A stretch of DNA of 64,000 bases from JAAYJT01 sp037445555. Its GTDB lineage: Bacteria; Bacteroidota; Bacteroidia; Bacteroidales; JAAYJT01. This document shows positions 7,151 to 16,789 of the stretch, in pieces. The notes beneath the pieces are model-generated. The model was not told the DNA's origin. It did no database searches and saw nothing but the letters and a program-made list of their open reading frames with translations. A program made the translations under genes and the position numbers. The stretch covers positions 1 to 64,000 of the forward strand of contig JBBIKG010000006.1 in assembly GCA_037445555.1 (NCBI GenBank). Direction: 5' to 3'. The stretch's first letter is position 1; the number at the start of each line of letters is the position of its first letter.

Positions 7151-8404
7151 TCATGAAGCTGGTTTTAACTCAGTGCAAAATGTATTATCAGAGCAACACT
7201 CCAGCATCGACTCAATTCCGGCCATCAATCCGTCAATTTCTGCCAGTCCTTTCAGCCTGCCTATCAGCGGATAGCCCGGGTTGTATTTGGTGTTAAAATC
7301 ATGCAGAATTTTCAATCCGTGGTCAGGCCTGAAAGGCATGCGGACATCTTTACGCCCTTCCGAGATTCTTCGTCGCTGCTCGAGTAGCAGCTCAGTAACT
7401 AAGATGGCCATATTCTGCGATCCCCTCAGGTGTCCCGATTCGTAAAAGCTTCCGTCTGCGAGTAACTGCGTATTGCGCAAGTGAACGAAGTGGATGCGGT
7501 GGCCGAGGAGACGGGCAATGGCCGTCAGGTCATTATCTTTCCGGGCCGAAAGTGAGCCCACACAATACGTAATGCCGTTGTGCACAGATGGGTATGCTTC
7601 CGTAATCCATTCCAGGTCAGATAATGTGCTCACAATGCGTGGCAAACCCAAAATCGAAAATGGTGGATCGTCCGGATGTATAGCAAGCATCACCCCAAAT
7701 TCTTCAGCTACGGGTACTATGTGTTGAAGAAAAAAAGCAAGATTTTCGCGAAGCTCATTTTTACCCACATTGTTGTATAATGCCAGCAGTTCCCTGAACC
7801 GTAACCTGGGATCGGGTTCCGCAGAAGAGACGAGGCTGTTGTCGATAAAACCTTGGGTAAGAACGATGATTTTATAAATCAGGTCATCTGCCTCGGCTTT
7901 TGAAATGCCTCTGGAAATTTTTTCAGCTTTTTCGAGGATCTCGGTACTGTAATCCTTTTCAGCCCCGGGGCGTTCAAGCATATAGATATCAAATGCGGCA
8001 AACGTGGCAAAATCAAACAGCAACGATTCGGCACCTCCGGGCAGTGTATAAGCCAGATTGGTTCGCGACCAGTCGAGCAGTGGCATGAAATTATAGCATA
8101 CAGTATCGATTCCGCACTCCCCAAGGTTGCGCAGGGATGTCTTATAATTTTCAATAAACTGAGGGGAAGCCTCTGAACGAAGTTTGATGCTCTCAGACAC
8201 AGGCAGACTTTCCACCACGCTCCACCTGAGACCTGCAGCTTCAATTGTTTTTTTTGTTTTCAGAATTTCTTCCTTATCCCACACCTGCCCTTTGGGAATA
8301 TAATGTAGTGAGGTAACCACCCCTTCTACGCCCATCTGAACCAGGTCGTCCAGAGTAACCGGATCGGAAGGCCCAAACCAACGCCATGTTTTTTCAAGTG
8401 CCAT
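7151..8404 (-). CDS. uxuA: Mannonate dehydratase
   Basis: UxuA dehydrates D-mannonate to 2-keto-3-deoxygluconate (EC 4.2.1.8) in the cytoplasm. The 417-residue protein begins with the characteristic MALEKTWRWFGPSDPVTL and has VTSLHYIPKGQVWD, the metal-site region MLAIHPDDPPF, and GITYCVGSLSAR near the centre. Length is typical (about 390-420). Its substrate would come from glucuronate freed by the GH67 and GH115 enzymes, through fructuronate and the adjacent SDR. It lies 58 bases after the SDR and 37 before the GH30 gene, probably in one transcript. Confidence 0.95.
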   Translation of the reverse strand: MALEKTWRWFGPSDPVTLDDLVQMGVEGVVTSLHYIPKGQVWDKEEILKTKKTIEAAGLRWSVVESLPVSESIKLRSEASPQFIENYKTSLRNLGECGIDTVCYNFMPLLDWSRTNLAYTLPGGAESLLFDFATFAAFDIYMLERPGAEKDYSTEILEKAEKISRGISKAEADDLIYKIIVLTQGFIDNSLVSSAEPDPRLRFRELLALYNNVGKNELRENLAFFLQHIVPVAEEFGVMLAIHPDDPPFSILGLPRIVSTLSDLEWITEAYPSVHNGITYCVGSLSARKDNDLTAIARLLGHRIHFVHLRNTQLLADGSFYESGHLRGSQNMAILVTELLLEQRRRISEGRKDVRMPFRPDHGLKILHDFNTKYNPGYPLIGRLKGLAEIDGLMAGIESMLECCSDNTFCTELKPAS

Positions 8405-8462
8405 ATCAGGTGTAATAGATATTCATGCAAGCTATTGGTCCCTTTGTCAAATCCGAGTTAAC

Positions 8463-9269
8463 CTAAATGCCGCTAAAACTGCTAAAACCTCCGTCAACAG
8501 GCAAAATGACACCGGTGATGAAGGAGGCCGCATCCGAGCAAAGAAAATGTACTGCCCCGTTGAGCTCATCCACATTGCCAAAACGGCTCATGGGTGTATG
8601 GGAAAGTATCTTCAGACTTCTTTCGGTGTAAGACCCATCAGGATTCAGAAGAATGTTTCGATTCTGATCCCCGACGAAAAATCCGGGAGCAATGGCATTC
8701 ACACGAATTTTTTCACCATACTTTCGGGCCATTTCCATCGCCATCCATTTGGTAAACATATTGATACCCGATTTAGCCACCGAATACCCCATCACCTTGG
8801 TAATGGCCGAATAAGTTGCCATAGACGAAATGTTGATAATGCTTCCAGCCCCGGTTCCTGCCATGGCCTCGCCAAAAACAAGGGTAGGATAGACAGTGCC
8901 TTGCAGATTAAGGTCGGTTACCTTTTCAAAGTCGTCCATATTCATGTCAAAAACACTCTGGTCGGCAGCCAGAGTGGCCCCGGGAATGTTGCCCCCGGCT
9001 GCATTGATCAGGATATCAACTCTGCCCCATTGCGAAAGAATTTGTTGCCTTATGTCCTTTAGCTGTTCTAGATCCAGCACACTGGCAACATAACCGATTG
9101 CATGCCCGCCGGCATTTATTATTTCATCTGCTCTTTGTGCGATCTGCTCCTGGCGTATATCGATAATGGCAACCTTAACACCCGACCTGGCAAGATGCAA
9201 TGCGAAGCTTCCGCCCAAAACTCCGGCACCACCTGTTACCACTGCAATTTTATCAGAAATATCAAACAT
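8463..9269 (-). CDS. SDR oxidoreductase, probable fructuronate reductase
   Basis: A 268-residue classical short-chain dehydrogenase: N-terminal NAD(P)-binding motif TGGAGVLGG (about 12-20), NAAGG near 89, and the catalytic YSVAK. Immediately upstream of uxuA in a xylan locus, the likely role is interconversion of D-fructuronate and D-mannonate, replacing the unrelated UxuB of enteric bacteria. This is inferred from context; the fold alone does not fix the substrate. It is separated from the esterase gene by 124 bases that hold a possible promoter. Confidence 0.85.
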   Translation of the reverse strand: MFDISDKIAVVTGGAGVLGGSFALHLARSGVKVAIIDIRQEQIAQRADEIINAGGHAIGYVASVLDLEQLKDIRQQILSQWGRVDILINAAGGNIPGATLAADQSVFDMNMDDFEKVTDLNLQGTVYPTLVFGEAMAGTGAGSIINISSMATYSAITKVMGYSVAKSGINMFTKWMAMEMARKYGEKIRVNAIAPGFFVGDQNRNILLNPDGSYTERSLKILSHTPMSRFGNVDELNGAVHFLCSDAASFITGVILPVDGGFSSFSGI

Positions 9270-9332
9270 CTTGTGTGTATTGTCCTGGTTCTCTCTTCAA
9301 ACGTTTGGGCATTGAATAAGTTGACCAATGAG

Positions 9333-9367
9333 CAAAATTATTGCAAAAATGTACATAAAACCTGCAA
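9333..9367 (-). promoter_or_regulatory. Possible promoter upstream of the SDR-uxuA-GH30 genes
   Basis: On the minus strand TTG (9367-9365), 24 bases, then TAATTTTG (9340-9333) resembles the Bacteroidetes promoter, with slightly long spacing. Transcription would start about 55 bases before the SDR start codon. It could let the glucuronate-processing genes be expressed apart from the upstream cluster. Confidence 0.35.
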
Positions 9368-9393
9368 TTGAAAGCTCCAACTGATTGCGACAC

Positions 9394-11343
9394 TCACCAC
9401 GAGTCGGTTCTGAAAGGCGATGCCGGCAGATTATTTTGATTACACAGGTTGGCACCTTCGGGGTTATCGGCCCAGGCGTATCTCACGGCCACAGGATTGC
9501 GGACAGAATCGTTCCAAACAACAACCCGGTTATTCCTGATCGCTGCCTCAGCCCAGTAAAACTTTTTGTCCTCCCCGGCAATTGCAATTTGTCGCAAGGG
9601 TTTTCCATCGTTTGTCTTGAGGCCATCCCTGGGATGATCGAAGGTTAGAATTACCCTTCTCCCTCTGATTTTTAGGGTTGCCGGTACCGGCCCGGAATAC
9701 ACCGTAGCTTTATCGCCGTAGGCAACATTCCTGGCGGCCAATGCCAAACGATGGCCCACATCCTTCTTGTTAAGGGGGTGAATATCGTTCCACTCGCCAA
9801 TATCAATCGTCACCACCATTGCGGTGTTCGGTACCTCGAGAGTTTTACTCTGTGCTTCACGGAGCATTGCCCAGTTGCTTTCTGCAGGTTCTTTTGGAGG
9901 ATCCATGAAGCTGGCCAACTGTACAAAGAGAAAAGGGAAATCTCCCTGCCTGAAGTCCTCTCTCCAGTTGCTGATCAGGGCGGGAAAAAGCCTTCGGTAT
10001 TCTATGGGCCGGCCGGTGTTTGACTCGCCCTGATACCATATAACTCCTTTAATTTTATAGTTTATCAAAGGGTGCAACAGGGCATTGTACAGTCCTCCCG
10101 GTTTCCAGCGCACAAAGGTTTGGCTCTGTAACGGAGGCTGAACACAACCTGTAAGGTAGTGCCACCGTCCTTGTAGATCTATCACTTCCTTTCCCAAATG
10201 CAGTGTATATTCTTTATCAGGCACAAAACCGCCGACCCCCAGGCTGCTTATTATTCGTATCGTGAGGGTATTGTTACCCGGCCTAAGGGTTCCGGCGGGA
10301 ATCTTATATCTCCTTGGCGGATATTTGTAAGTGGTATTGCCCACAAATTTTCCGTTTATGAATACTGAATCTGCATCTACAATACAACCGAGAATCAGCT
10401 CAGCAGGCTGATTGGCTTGTTCAGCACTCAATAAGACTTCTTTGAAAAACCAGAACGAACCGTTGACTTCGGCCAGAGGTGTGCCTGTCCAGTAACCCGG
10501 GACATTCATTTCGTTCAGCTGATACCCTGTCTTGATCTGATCAAAGGTTTTGATTCTGACTTCATTGGCAAGCTTGTCGCCGGCCAGCAGCTTTGAATAC
10601 CAGCTGTTTATTCTCTGGTTGTCTGAACGTATAATCCGGTTCACGTAAGCGGTATCCTTAAATTTTTGCATCTCGTTATAATGTGCAGGGAAACTTCTCA
10701 AGGCCTCCTCGCTCATCCAGGCTTCGGCAGGAGAACCGCCAAGTGCATTGTTGATTAAACCCACAGGCACTTTGGTATACCGGTAGATCTCACTGGCAAA
10801 AAAGTAACCCACAGCTGTAAACGCTGCGATATTCTCCCTCGTGGCGGGCTTCCACACACCACCATTAAAGTCATCTTTAGGCTGGTTAAAATCATATGTC
10901 TGCGGTACTACAAACTGCCGGATGTGGTGGTTATTTGCATCGGCGATCTCCTGAGGATATACCCAGCTCACGCGGCTCATCGGAAGTTCCATATTTGACT
11001 GTCCGGAACAGATCCACACATCCCCAACCAGGATATCATTAATGATAATGTGGTTGGTTGCCTGTACGGTCATTATGTAAGGTCCGCCGGCCTGTAGCAG
11101 CCCCAGATTCACCTTCCAGCGGCCTGCATCATCGGCAGAGGTAAAATAATCCCGATGGTCAAACCGCACAGTGACCGACTCTCCAGGCGTGGCCCAGCCC
11201 CAGATCAGCACATCTGTGTCGCGCTGCAAGACCATTCCATCGCCAAACAATCTGGGTAACCTGACCTCGGCAAATAATTGAGAGGCGAAGACAAATAAGG
11301 CTAATAGAACAAACATTCTCCGCGGACAAGTGCTGGTTTTCAT
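9394..11343 (-). CDS. Sialate-O-acetylesterase-like carbohydrate esterase, probable acetylxylan esterase
   Basis: A 649-residue secreted SGNH hydrolase. After a signal peptide comes the hallmark LFGDGMVLQRDT, then the catalytic serine block (VWICSGQSNMELPM), the second block GVIWYQGESNTG, and DIHPLNK near the end with the Asp/His pair. Between the first two thirds of the catalytic domain lies an inserted beta-sandwich (about residues 250-400, ending TLTIRIISSLGVGGF). That layout is like acetylxylan esterases grouped as CE20. Within a glucuronoxylan locus it most likely removes acetyl groups from xylan, rather than acting on sialic acid. The family number is a tentative recollection. Confidence 0.8.
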   Translation of the reverse strand: MKTSTCPRRMFVLLALFVFASQLFAEVRLPRLFGDGMVLQRDTDVLIWGWATPGESVTVRFDHRDYFTSADDAGRWKVNLGLLQAGGPYIMTVQATNHIIINDILVGDVWICSGQSNMELPMSRVSWVYPQEIADANNHHIRQFVVPQTYDFNQPKDDFNGGVWKPATRENIAAFTAVGYFFASEIYRYTKVPVGLINNALGGSPAEAWMSEEALRSFPAHYNEMQKFKDTAYVNRIIRSDNQRINSWYSKLLAGDKLANEVRIKTFDQIKTGYQLNEMNVPGYWTGTPLAEVNGSFWFFKEVLLSAEQANQPAELILGCIVDADSVFINGKFVGNTTYKYPPRRYKIPAGTLRPGNNTLTIRIISSLGVGGFVPDKEYTLHLGKEVIDLQGRWHYLTGCVQPPLQSQTFVRWKPGGLYNALLHPLINYKIKGVIWYQGESNTGRPIEYRRLFPALISNWREDFRQGDFPFLFVQLASFMDPPKEPAESNWAMLREAQSKTLEVPNTAMVVTIDIGEWNDIHPLNKKDVGHRLALAARNVAYGDKATVYSGPVPATLKIRGRRVILTFDHPRDGLKTNDGKPLRQIAIAGEDKKFYWAEAAIRNNRVVVWNDSVRNPVAVRYAWADNPEGANLCNQNNLPASPFRTDSW

Positions 11344-11381
11344 CTCTTAACGTTTAATCAATCACAAAGGTAACCAAGGAA

Positions 11382-13100
11382 TCAATCCTCTGAAGAGGCA
11401 TACATGGCCAGAATGGTTCCAATGAACCCACCTGCCTTCTCGGTACTCAGATAAGTGGCATCGATGGAATCGGCCAGCGAAACCCAGTCGTGCTTTGATG
11501 TTTTATACCAGAACGCCAACATATCATTGTCTGCAACCACTCTGAGTTCGATCCGCCCATCATACTTCTTTGGCAGGGTCACGCTGGCCAGGATAGTTTT
11601 TTGCGGCTCATTGTTCACAGGTAACGATTTCTGAAGTACGAGAACAAAATTTTCCGTTTGTTTGGTAACTCCAAACACATAATGATTGGCTTCATTTTGG
11701 AACAGGCTAAGACCGGCAATAGATTTTTCACCGCCGGGCAGGAAATGAAGCACAGTTTCAACTGTCATGATATGGTGGCGCTGACGTGTTCCTATGAAAG
11801 AGGGATGTTTTCGCTGCCGGAGGTTTACCGGCCTTGCGGCTATCCATATGCCTCCATTTTTTTTATCGGTTTCGTACCATTTTTCAGTGATTGTTCGGAG
11901 AAAAAACCATTCCAGTGGCAGACTATCGGCCTGAAAGAATTCCGTGTATTCAAAATTTCCTCTTTTCATGTAACCCGGTTCATTGTCCTTAATGATTACC
12001 TCGTCGGGCGGTTCAACAATCAGAGGTACTGTTTTTCCACTTTCCAGGATCACGGGCCATTTGTCGCTAGTCCATCTTACCGGAAGAATAAACGTTTCGC
12101 GTCCGATATTGAACATGTTGGCCGAATTGTATGGCCTGCAGGCCAGAAAAATAGCCCACCAGTTTCCCTGCTGGTCTTTTACAAGATCGGCGTGGCCTGT
12201 GTTAGTCACCGGAAAAGGTCTGTTTTTATCGAGTGTGCGCTGAGTAAGAATAGGATTATTTCTATATGTTTCATAAGGCCCCCAGAGGTTTTTGCTTCGG
12301 AAGATTACCTGCCTGTGGTCAATCGAAGTGCCTCCCTCGGCGGTCATCAGGTAATAATAACCGTGCAGTTTATAGATATGCGGGCCTTCAATCCAAATAG
12401 GTTTTTCTGCAATATTGTGTCCTGCATCTCTGATGACTTTGCGAGGACCGACCATTTTATTGCCCACCACATCAAATTCCTGCATCCAAACCGCTTTATG
12501 GCCTCGGTATAGGGGAGGATAGTCCGGGTCGCCGTTGTTAACAATGAACGCACGGCCATCTTCATCAAAAAAGAGCGAAGGGTCTATGCCTACAACCTCT
12601 GGAAGCCATATGGGGTCGCTCCAGGGTCCTGCCGGGTCAAGGGCCGTTACTACAAAGTTTCCGCCGCCTCCCACATACGTTGTGGTAAGGTAAAACAAGT
12701 CGTTATGCGGATTATACTCAATGGCCGGCGCGAAAATACCATATGACACCGGCTGATCATTATTTATGAACTGTGACGGACGGTTAAGCACGTGGCCTAT
12801 CTGTTTCCAGTTGATCAGATCGGTACTGTGAAACATAGGTATGCCCGGAAAAAAGGAGAAAGTTGAAGTAACTAGATAGTAGTCTCCTCCTTTGTTGCAA
12901 ATACTCGGATCGGGGAAAAAACCTGAAAGGATGGGATTATAGAATTCGCCATATTTCAATGGAAATTCCCTGAAGTACGTATCGTTACCCCTGTAGCTGA
13001 AATACTGAAAATAAGCCTTACCCTCTTTGAGTCTCGCTTTCTGGTTTCCGGAACATCCTGTCACGGAAAGCATAAGTATAATCCATATATATTTTTTCAT
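11382..13100 (-). CDS. GH43 beta-xylosidase/arabinofuranosidase, lipoprotein
   Basis: A 572-residue GH43 enzyme with an N-terminal five-bladed propeller and a C-terminal beta-sandwich. The three catalytic acids are in GFFPDPSICNKGGDYYL (general base Asp), GIDPSLFFDEDGRAF (pKa-modulating Asp) and WIEGPHIYKLHGYYYL (acid Glu). The start is the ATG at 13100, giving a lipoprotein signal MKKYIWIILMLSVTGC; a GTG at 13121 would only add seven residues ahead of it. It should trim xylose or arabinose from xylan oligosaccharides in the periplasm or at the surface. It lies 23 bases after the cytoplasmic GH43. Confidence 0.9.
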   Translation of the reverse strand: MKKYIWIILMLSVTGCSGNQKARLKEGKAYFQYFSYRGNDTYFREFPLKYGEFYNPILSGFFPDPSICNKGGDYYLVTSTFSFFPGIPMFHSTDLINWKQIGHVLNRPSQFINNDQPVSYGIFAPAIEYNPHNDLFYLTTTYVGGGGNFVVTALDPAGPWSDPIWLPEVVGIDPSLFFDEDGRAFIVNNGDPDYPPLYRGHKAVWMQEFDVVGNKMVGPRKVIRDAGHNIAEKPIWIEGPHIYKLHGYYYLMTAEGGTSIDHRQVIFRSKNLWGPYETYRNNPILTQRTLDKNRPFPVTNTGHADLVKDQQGNWWAIFLACRPYNSANMFNIGRETFILPVRWTSDKWPVILESGKTVPLIVEPPDEVIIKDNEPGYMKRGNFEYTEFFQADSLPLEWFFLRTITEKWYETDKKNGGIWIAARPVNLRQRKHPSFIGTRQRHHIMTVETVLHFLPGGEKSIAGLSLFQNEANHYVFGVTKQTENFVLVLQKSLPVNNEPQKTILASVTLPKKYDGRIELRVVADNDMLAFWYKTSKHDWVSLADSIDATYLSTEKAGGFIGTILAMYASSED

Positions 13101-13123
13101 GAATTGGTATTGATTAAACACAT

Positions 13124-14092
13124 TCAGAGCATGCCATCTATGGTTTTTATTGTGCCATCAGCATTGTATTCCAGCTCTATAACCTTGGTGCTGCGAAGCC
13201 AGGTTTTCCCTCCCGAAGGAACGCTGTCGTGATAGAACAGATACCACTTCCCCTTAAACTCGCATATGGAATGGTGAGTGGTCCATCCCACCACGGGGGT
13301 TAGAATCACACCTTTATGGGTAAAAGGACCGTAGGGCTTATCCCCTGTGGCATAGCACAACAGGTGAGTATTTCCGGTGGAATATGAGAAATAATATTTC
13401 CCATTGTATTTGTGCATCCAGGGTGCTTCAAAATAGCGGCGTTCATGATCTCCTGCTTTCAGAGGTTGGCCATGCTCGTCAAGAATAACCAGGGGTTTGG
13501 GTTCCTCGGCAAATTCAAGCATGTCATCTGAAAGCTTAACCACTCCTGCACATAGCGCTGGCTCATGGTCGGCGGGTTCATGTCCGCATTCGATTGCTTT
13601 ATTGTTTCGGTAGCGTTGAAGCTGGCCACCCCATAGCCCGCCAAAGCACATATAAAAGTTGCCGTCGCCATCGTCAAGCACGCAGGGATCGATGCTATAG
13701 CTGCCTTTAACAGGATTATCCTGAGGAGTAAACGGTCCTTCAGGCGTGTTGCTGACTGCCACGCCAATCCTGAAGATGTCATTCTTGTCTTTCATGGGAA
13801 AATACAGGTAATATTTCCCTTTTTTATATGCTACATCAGGCGCCCAGAGTTGACGACCAGCCCATGGAATATCTCTTATGTCCATGGCTATTCCATGGTC
13901 AACCACTTCTTCATCCATGCTTTCCATCGAAAGAACATGGTAATCGCGCATGTCAAAATGGTCGCCCAGGTCATTTTCCGCAATTCCGGCATCGATATCG
14001 TGTGAGGGGTAAATATAGATCCTCCCGTTAAACACATGAGCCGAAGGATCGGCTGTGTACATGTGGTTGACTAGGTACCTTGGTTTCTTCAT
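13124..14092 (-). CDS. GH43 glycosidase without signal peptide, probable cytoplasmic xylosidase
   Basis: A 322-residue single-domain GH43 enzyme of the subfamily 1 kind. The catalytic acids are in MYTADPSAHVFNGRIYIY, SIDPCVLDDGDGNFYM and YFEAPWMHKYNGKYYF. No signal peptide or lipobox is present, unlike the neighbouring glycosidases. This suggests it splits short xylooligosaccharides brought in by the GPH symporter two genes away. Xylosidase and arabinofuranosidase activities cannot be separated by sequence reading alone. Confidence 0.88.
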   Translation of the reverse strand: MKKPRYLVNHMYTADPSAHVFNGRIYIYPSHDIDAGIAENDLGDHFDMRDYHVLSMESMDEEVVDHGIAMDIRDIPWAGRQLWAPDVAYKKGKYYLYFPMKDKNDIFRIGVAVSNTPEGPFTPQDNPVKGSYSIDPCVLDDGDGNFYMCFGGLWGGQLQRYRNNKAIECGHEPADHEPALCAGVVKLSDDMLEFAEEPKPLVILDEHGQPLKAGDHERRYFEAPWMHKYNGKYYFSYSTGNTHLLCYATGDKPYGPFTHKGVILTPVVGWTTHHSICEFKGKWYLFYHDSVPSGGKTWLRSTKVIELEYNADGTIKTIDGML

Positions 14093-14112
14093 AAATGATC
14101 ACATTTTAATGG

Positions 14113-15249
14113 TTATTGTTTTTTCATTTTGTTTGCTTCGTCAATGATGGCCTGTACCACTGGCTTGGCTTTATGATTACGGTCGAAAAGCAGGGGATAG
14201 TTGGTGCGGCCATGTATTGGCCAATTGTTGAGCCACGACTGCCCATCTGTCACCCCCCATAATGTAACTCGGGTTACAAAAGAGCGGTGCTTCAGAAAAA
14301 GTTTGAAAAAGTCGAGGTAGCGGTTATGAAGTTGTTGATACGCTGAATCGGGAAGCCCCTCCGGATAAGGATTGAAGACGGGATCATACTGAGCTCTATA
14401 GCCAACATCCGCCCCCTCGGCAAAATTCGGAAACGGCAGCATGTTGATGTCCATTTCGGTAATCATCACCTTAACTCCCAGCTCAGAAAAAGCTATCATG
14501 CTTTTCTCAAATTCGTTGATGTCGGGATAGCCCAGGTGTATATGCCCCTGCATGCCAATGCCGTCAATGCGCAATCCTTTGTTTTGGATTTCCCTAACCA
14601 TTTCGATCACTCCCTGCCGCCTGCCCGGACTTGCCATATTGAAATCGTTATAGTATAGCTCAGCGTCTGGGTCAGCTTGCTGAGCAAAATGAAAAGCCTG
14701 GCTCACGTATTCCCTGCCCAGAATCTCGAAGAATTTGCTTTTTCGCCATGAACCGTCCTCCTCGATGGCTTCGTTCACTACGTCCCATCCGTGTATCCTG
14801 CCTTTATACCGCTCCATTACCGTGAAAATATGTTTTCGGATGCGCTCAATGAGCACCTCGCGGCTGACATCTTTCCCGTGAGCATCCTTAAAAAACCATT
14901 CCGGTGTTTGGGAGTGCCAGATGAGGGTATGTCCGATAGCAGCAAGGTTGTTTTTTTGGGCAAAGTCAACGAACTTGTCGGAAAGCGAAAAATCAAACTG
15001 TCCCTCTGCCGGCTGTATAACCTCGCTTTTCATACAATTTTCAGCTGTCACCGCATTAAAATGTGTCAGGATGATGTTGTTGCCCAGGCTGTCCATTTCG
15101 AGTATCTGTGGGGTATTCATAGCTGTTCCGATCAGAAAATATTGTGACAGGGCTTCTCGCAGCGTATCATTCTTTTGCTGATTGGTGCAAGCGTTCAATG
15201 ATAAGGAAATGGTTACAGCTATAAAAAATTTAAATAGGTTTGTTTTCAT
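14113..15249 (-). CDS. GH10 endo-1,4-beta-xylanase, lipoprotein
   Basis: A 378-residue GH10 xylanase. It has a lipoprotein signal (SLSLNACTNQQ), then a single catalytic barrel with HTLIWHSQTPEWF, the acid/base in WDVVNEAIEEDG (E160), and the nucleophile in VMITEMDIN (E265); VTLWGVTDGQSWL is also typical. There is no carbohydrate-binding module. The residues after the lipid cysteine are not acidic, so it may stay on the periplasmic side. It is flanked by the symporter and a GH43, all within 45 bases of one another. Confidence 0.95.
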   Translation of the reverse strand: MKTNLFKFFIAVTISLSLNACTNQQKNDTLREALSQYFLIGTAMNTPQILEMDSLGNNIILTHFNAVTAENCMKSEVIQPAEGQFDFSLSDKFVDFAQKNNLAAIGHTLIWHSQTPEWFFKDAHGKDVSREVLIERIRKHIFTVMERYKGRIHGWDVVNEAIEEDGSWRKSKFFEILGREYVSQAFHFAQQADPDAELYYNDFNMASPGRRQGVIEMVREIQNKGLRIDGIGMQGHIHLGYPDINEFEKSMIAFSELGVKVMITEMDINMLPFPNFAEGADVGYRAQYDPVFNPYPEGLPDSAYQQLHNRYLDFFKLFLKHRSFVTRVTLWGVTDGQSWLNNWPIHGRTNYPLLFDRNHKAKPVVQAIIDEANKMKKQ

Positions 15250-15293
15250 TTTCAGTTATTGTTGTTAAATGGGTGCTTGAATCGATTCCCGAA

Positions 15294-16763
15294 TTAATGG
15301 CTCTGACGTTTGAGACTTAGTGCATCTTCAATCTTAACTTCCATCTTTTTGTTTATCTCGTAAAATATGAGGCACAAAACGCAGATGGTAAATGTGATAA
15401 AGGGAATGACGCTTACTGAGAGCTTGATCCCCTGTATGGCGCTGGCTGGTTGAGCAGCAAGCTGCTCGTCATATCCAAAAGCTGCAAGTATGCCTGCCAC
15501 CAAAGCTCCTCCTATGCTCAGTCCGGCTTTCAGGCCAAAAATCATGGCGGAAAATATAATACCTGTTGCCCTTCTATTGTTTTTCCACTCTGAATAGTCG
15601 GCAACATCTGCAATCATTGCCCACAGCAGGGGGATAGTCAGCCCATAAAAGAACCCGTGAAGCAGCTGGAAGATGAATACCAACCCGATGGACTCCGGGG
15701 CAAAAAAGAAAAAGACCAGTACGCATAAAGCCGACAGGAATAAAGCTGTGCGGAAGACATCTCTTTTACCGAACCGGTCGGCAAGGCCTTTTGAGAATGC
15801 GATACCAATAATCATCATGATGATTCCACCGGCATTGAACACACTAAATCCCGATGTCGATGGATCTTCTGGCCATTGAAAACCCACCAGCCCAATGCTT
15901 GTAAGGGTGGTGTTAAGGTTTCGGATAAAGGCGTTGAATCCTATGTTGTCAAGGAACGAAGCGATATGAGCCTCGCTCAGGAAGTTTTCAAAATAGTAAA
16001 CCATAGTACCCCCCCTGAGCGACAAAGTGACAAAAAGGAACACGGTGGTGGCAAGCATGGCTATCCAGGGTTTGTTTTGTATCAGGTCGCTGAAATCATC
16101 TTTAATCTTTGTTTTTTGCTCAGCAGGAGGCTGAATCCGCTCACGGGTTGTGAGGAAGGTAATGATAAAAAACACGATACCTACCACCGCAAATATTCCC
16201 ATAGTACGCTCGAATCCCAGGGTGCGGTCTCCACCGCCCATGATCAAAACCAAAGGCATTAATAATACCTGAACCACAAATTGAGCTACCATTACCGCAG
16301 TAAAACGGTAAGAGGAAATACTGTTGCGCTCAGCCATATTGCCGGTCATAACTCCACTCAGGGCAGCATAGGGGAGGTTGTTGGCTGAATAAACCAATAC
16401 CAGCAAAATGTAGGTGATGAGCGCATAGGTTATTTTCCATCCGAGCCCGAAATCAGGTGTTGTGAAGGCCAGCAGGGCCATTACTCCAAAAGGAATTGAA
16501 GTCCATAAAATCCAAGGCCTGAATTTTCCCCAACGGGTGTGTGTTCGGTCGGCAATGACACCCATGACGGGATTAAAGAAAGCACCAATCATGCCACCGG
16601 TGAAAATGATAGCCGAGGCGGCAGCAGGAGGAATTTTATAGATGTCGGTATAAAAAAAGGCCAGAAAGGTCATCAGAGTTTGAAAAATGAGGTTAGCAGA
16701 AAGATCGCCCAGGCTGTAACCGATTTTTTCCAGGGTTGAAATTTTGGTTGATTGAATATTCAT
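15294..16763 (-). CDS. GPH-family sugar:cation symporter, probable xylooligosaccharide importer
   Basis: A 489-residue inner-membrane protein with about 12 membrane segments of the glycoside-pentoside-hexuronide family. It has the GPH loop AFFNPVMGVIADRTHTRWGKFRPW after the second membrane segment and ADYSEWKNNRRATG in the second half. Members of this family, such as XynP and XylP, import xylosides or uronides with Na+ or H+. Its place between GH67 and GH10 and next to a signal-less GH43 points to xylobiose or longer xylooligosaccharides; glucuronide import is the alternative. It lies 26 bases after the GH67 gene. Confidence 0.88.
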   Translation of the reverse strand: MNIQSTKISTLEKIGYSLGDLSANLIFQTLMTFLAFFYTDIYKIPPAAASAIIFTGGMIGAFFNPVMGVIADRTHTRWGKFRPWILWTSIPFGVMALLAFTTPDFGLGWKITYALITYILLVLVYSANNLPYAALSGVMTGNMAERNSISSYRFTAVMVAQFVVQVLLMPLVLIMGGGDRTLGFERTMGIFAVVGIVFFIITFLTTRERIQPPAEQKTKIKDDFSDLIQNKPWIAMLATTVFLFVTLSLRGGTMVYYFENFLSEAHIASFLDNIGFNAFIRNLNTTLTSIGLVGFQWPEDPSTSGFSVFNAGGIIMMIIGIAFSKGLADRFGKRDVFRTALFLSALCVLVFFFFAPESIGLVFIFQLLHGFFYGLTIPLLWAMIADVADYSEWKNNRRATGIIFSAMIFGLKAGLSIGGALVAGILAAFGYDEQLAAQPASAIQGIKLSVSVIPFITFTICVLCLIFYEINKKMEVKIEDALSLKRQSH

Positions 16764-16789
16764 AGTCGTAAGATTGAGTTTTGTTGCGG

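Noticed and set aside
11658..12512. Long open frame (284 codons) on the plus strand
   Set aside because: It is antisense to the GH43 gene, which has all catalytic motifs. The translation has no family resemblance.
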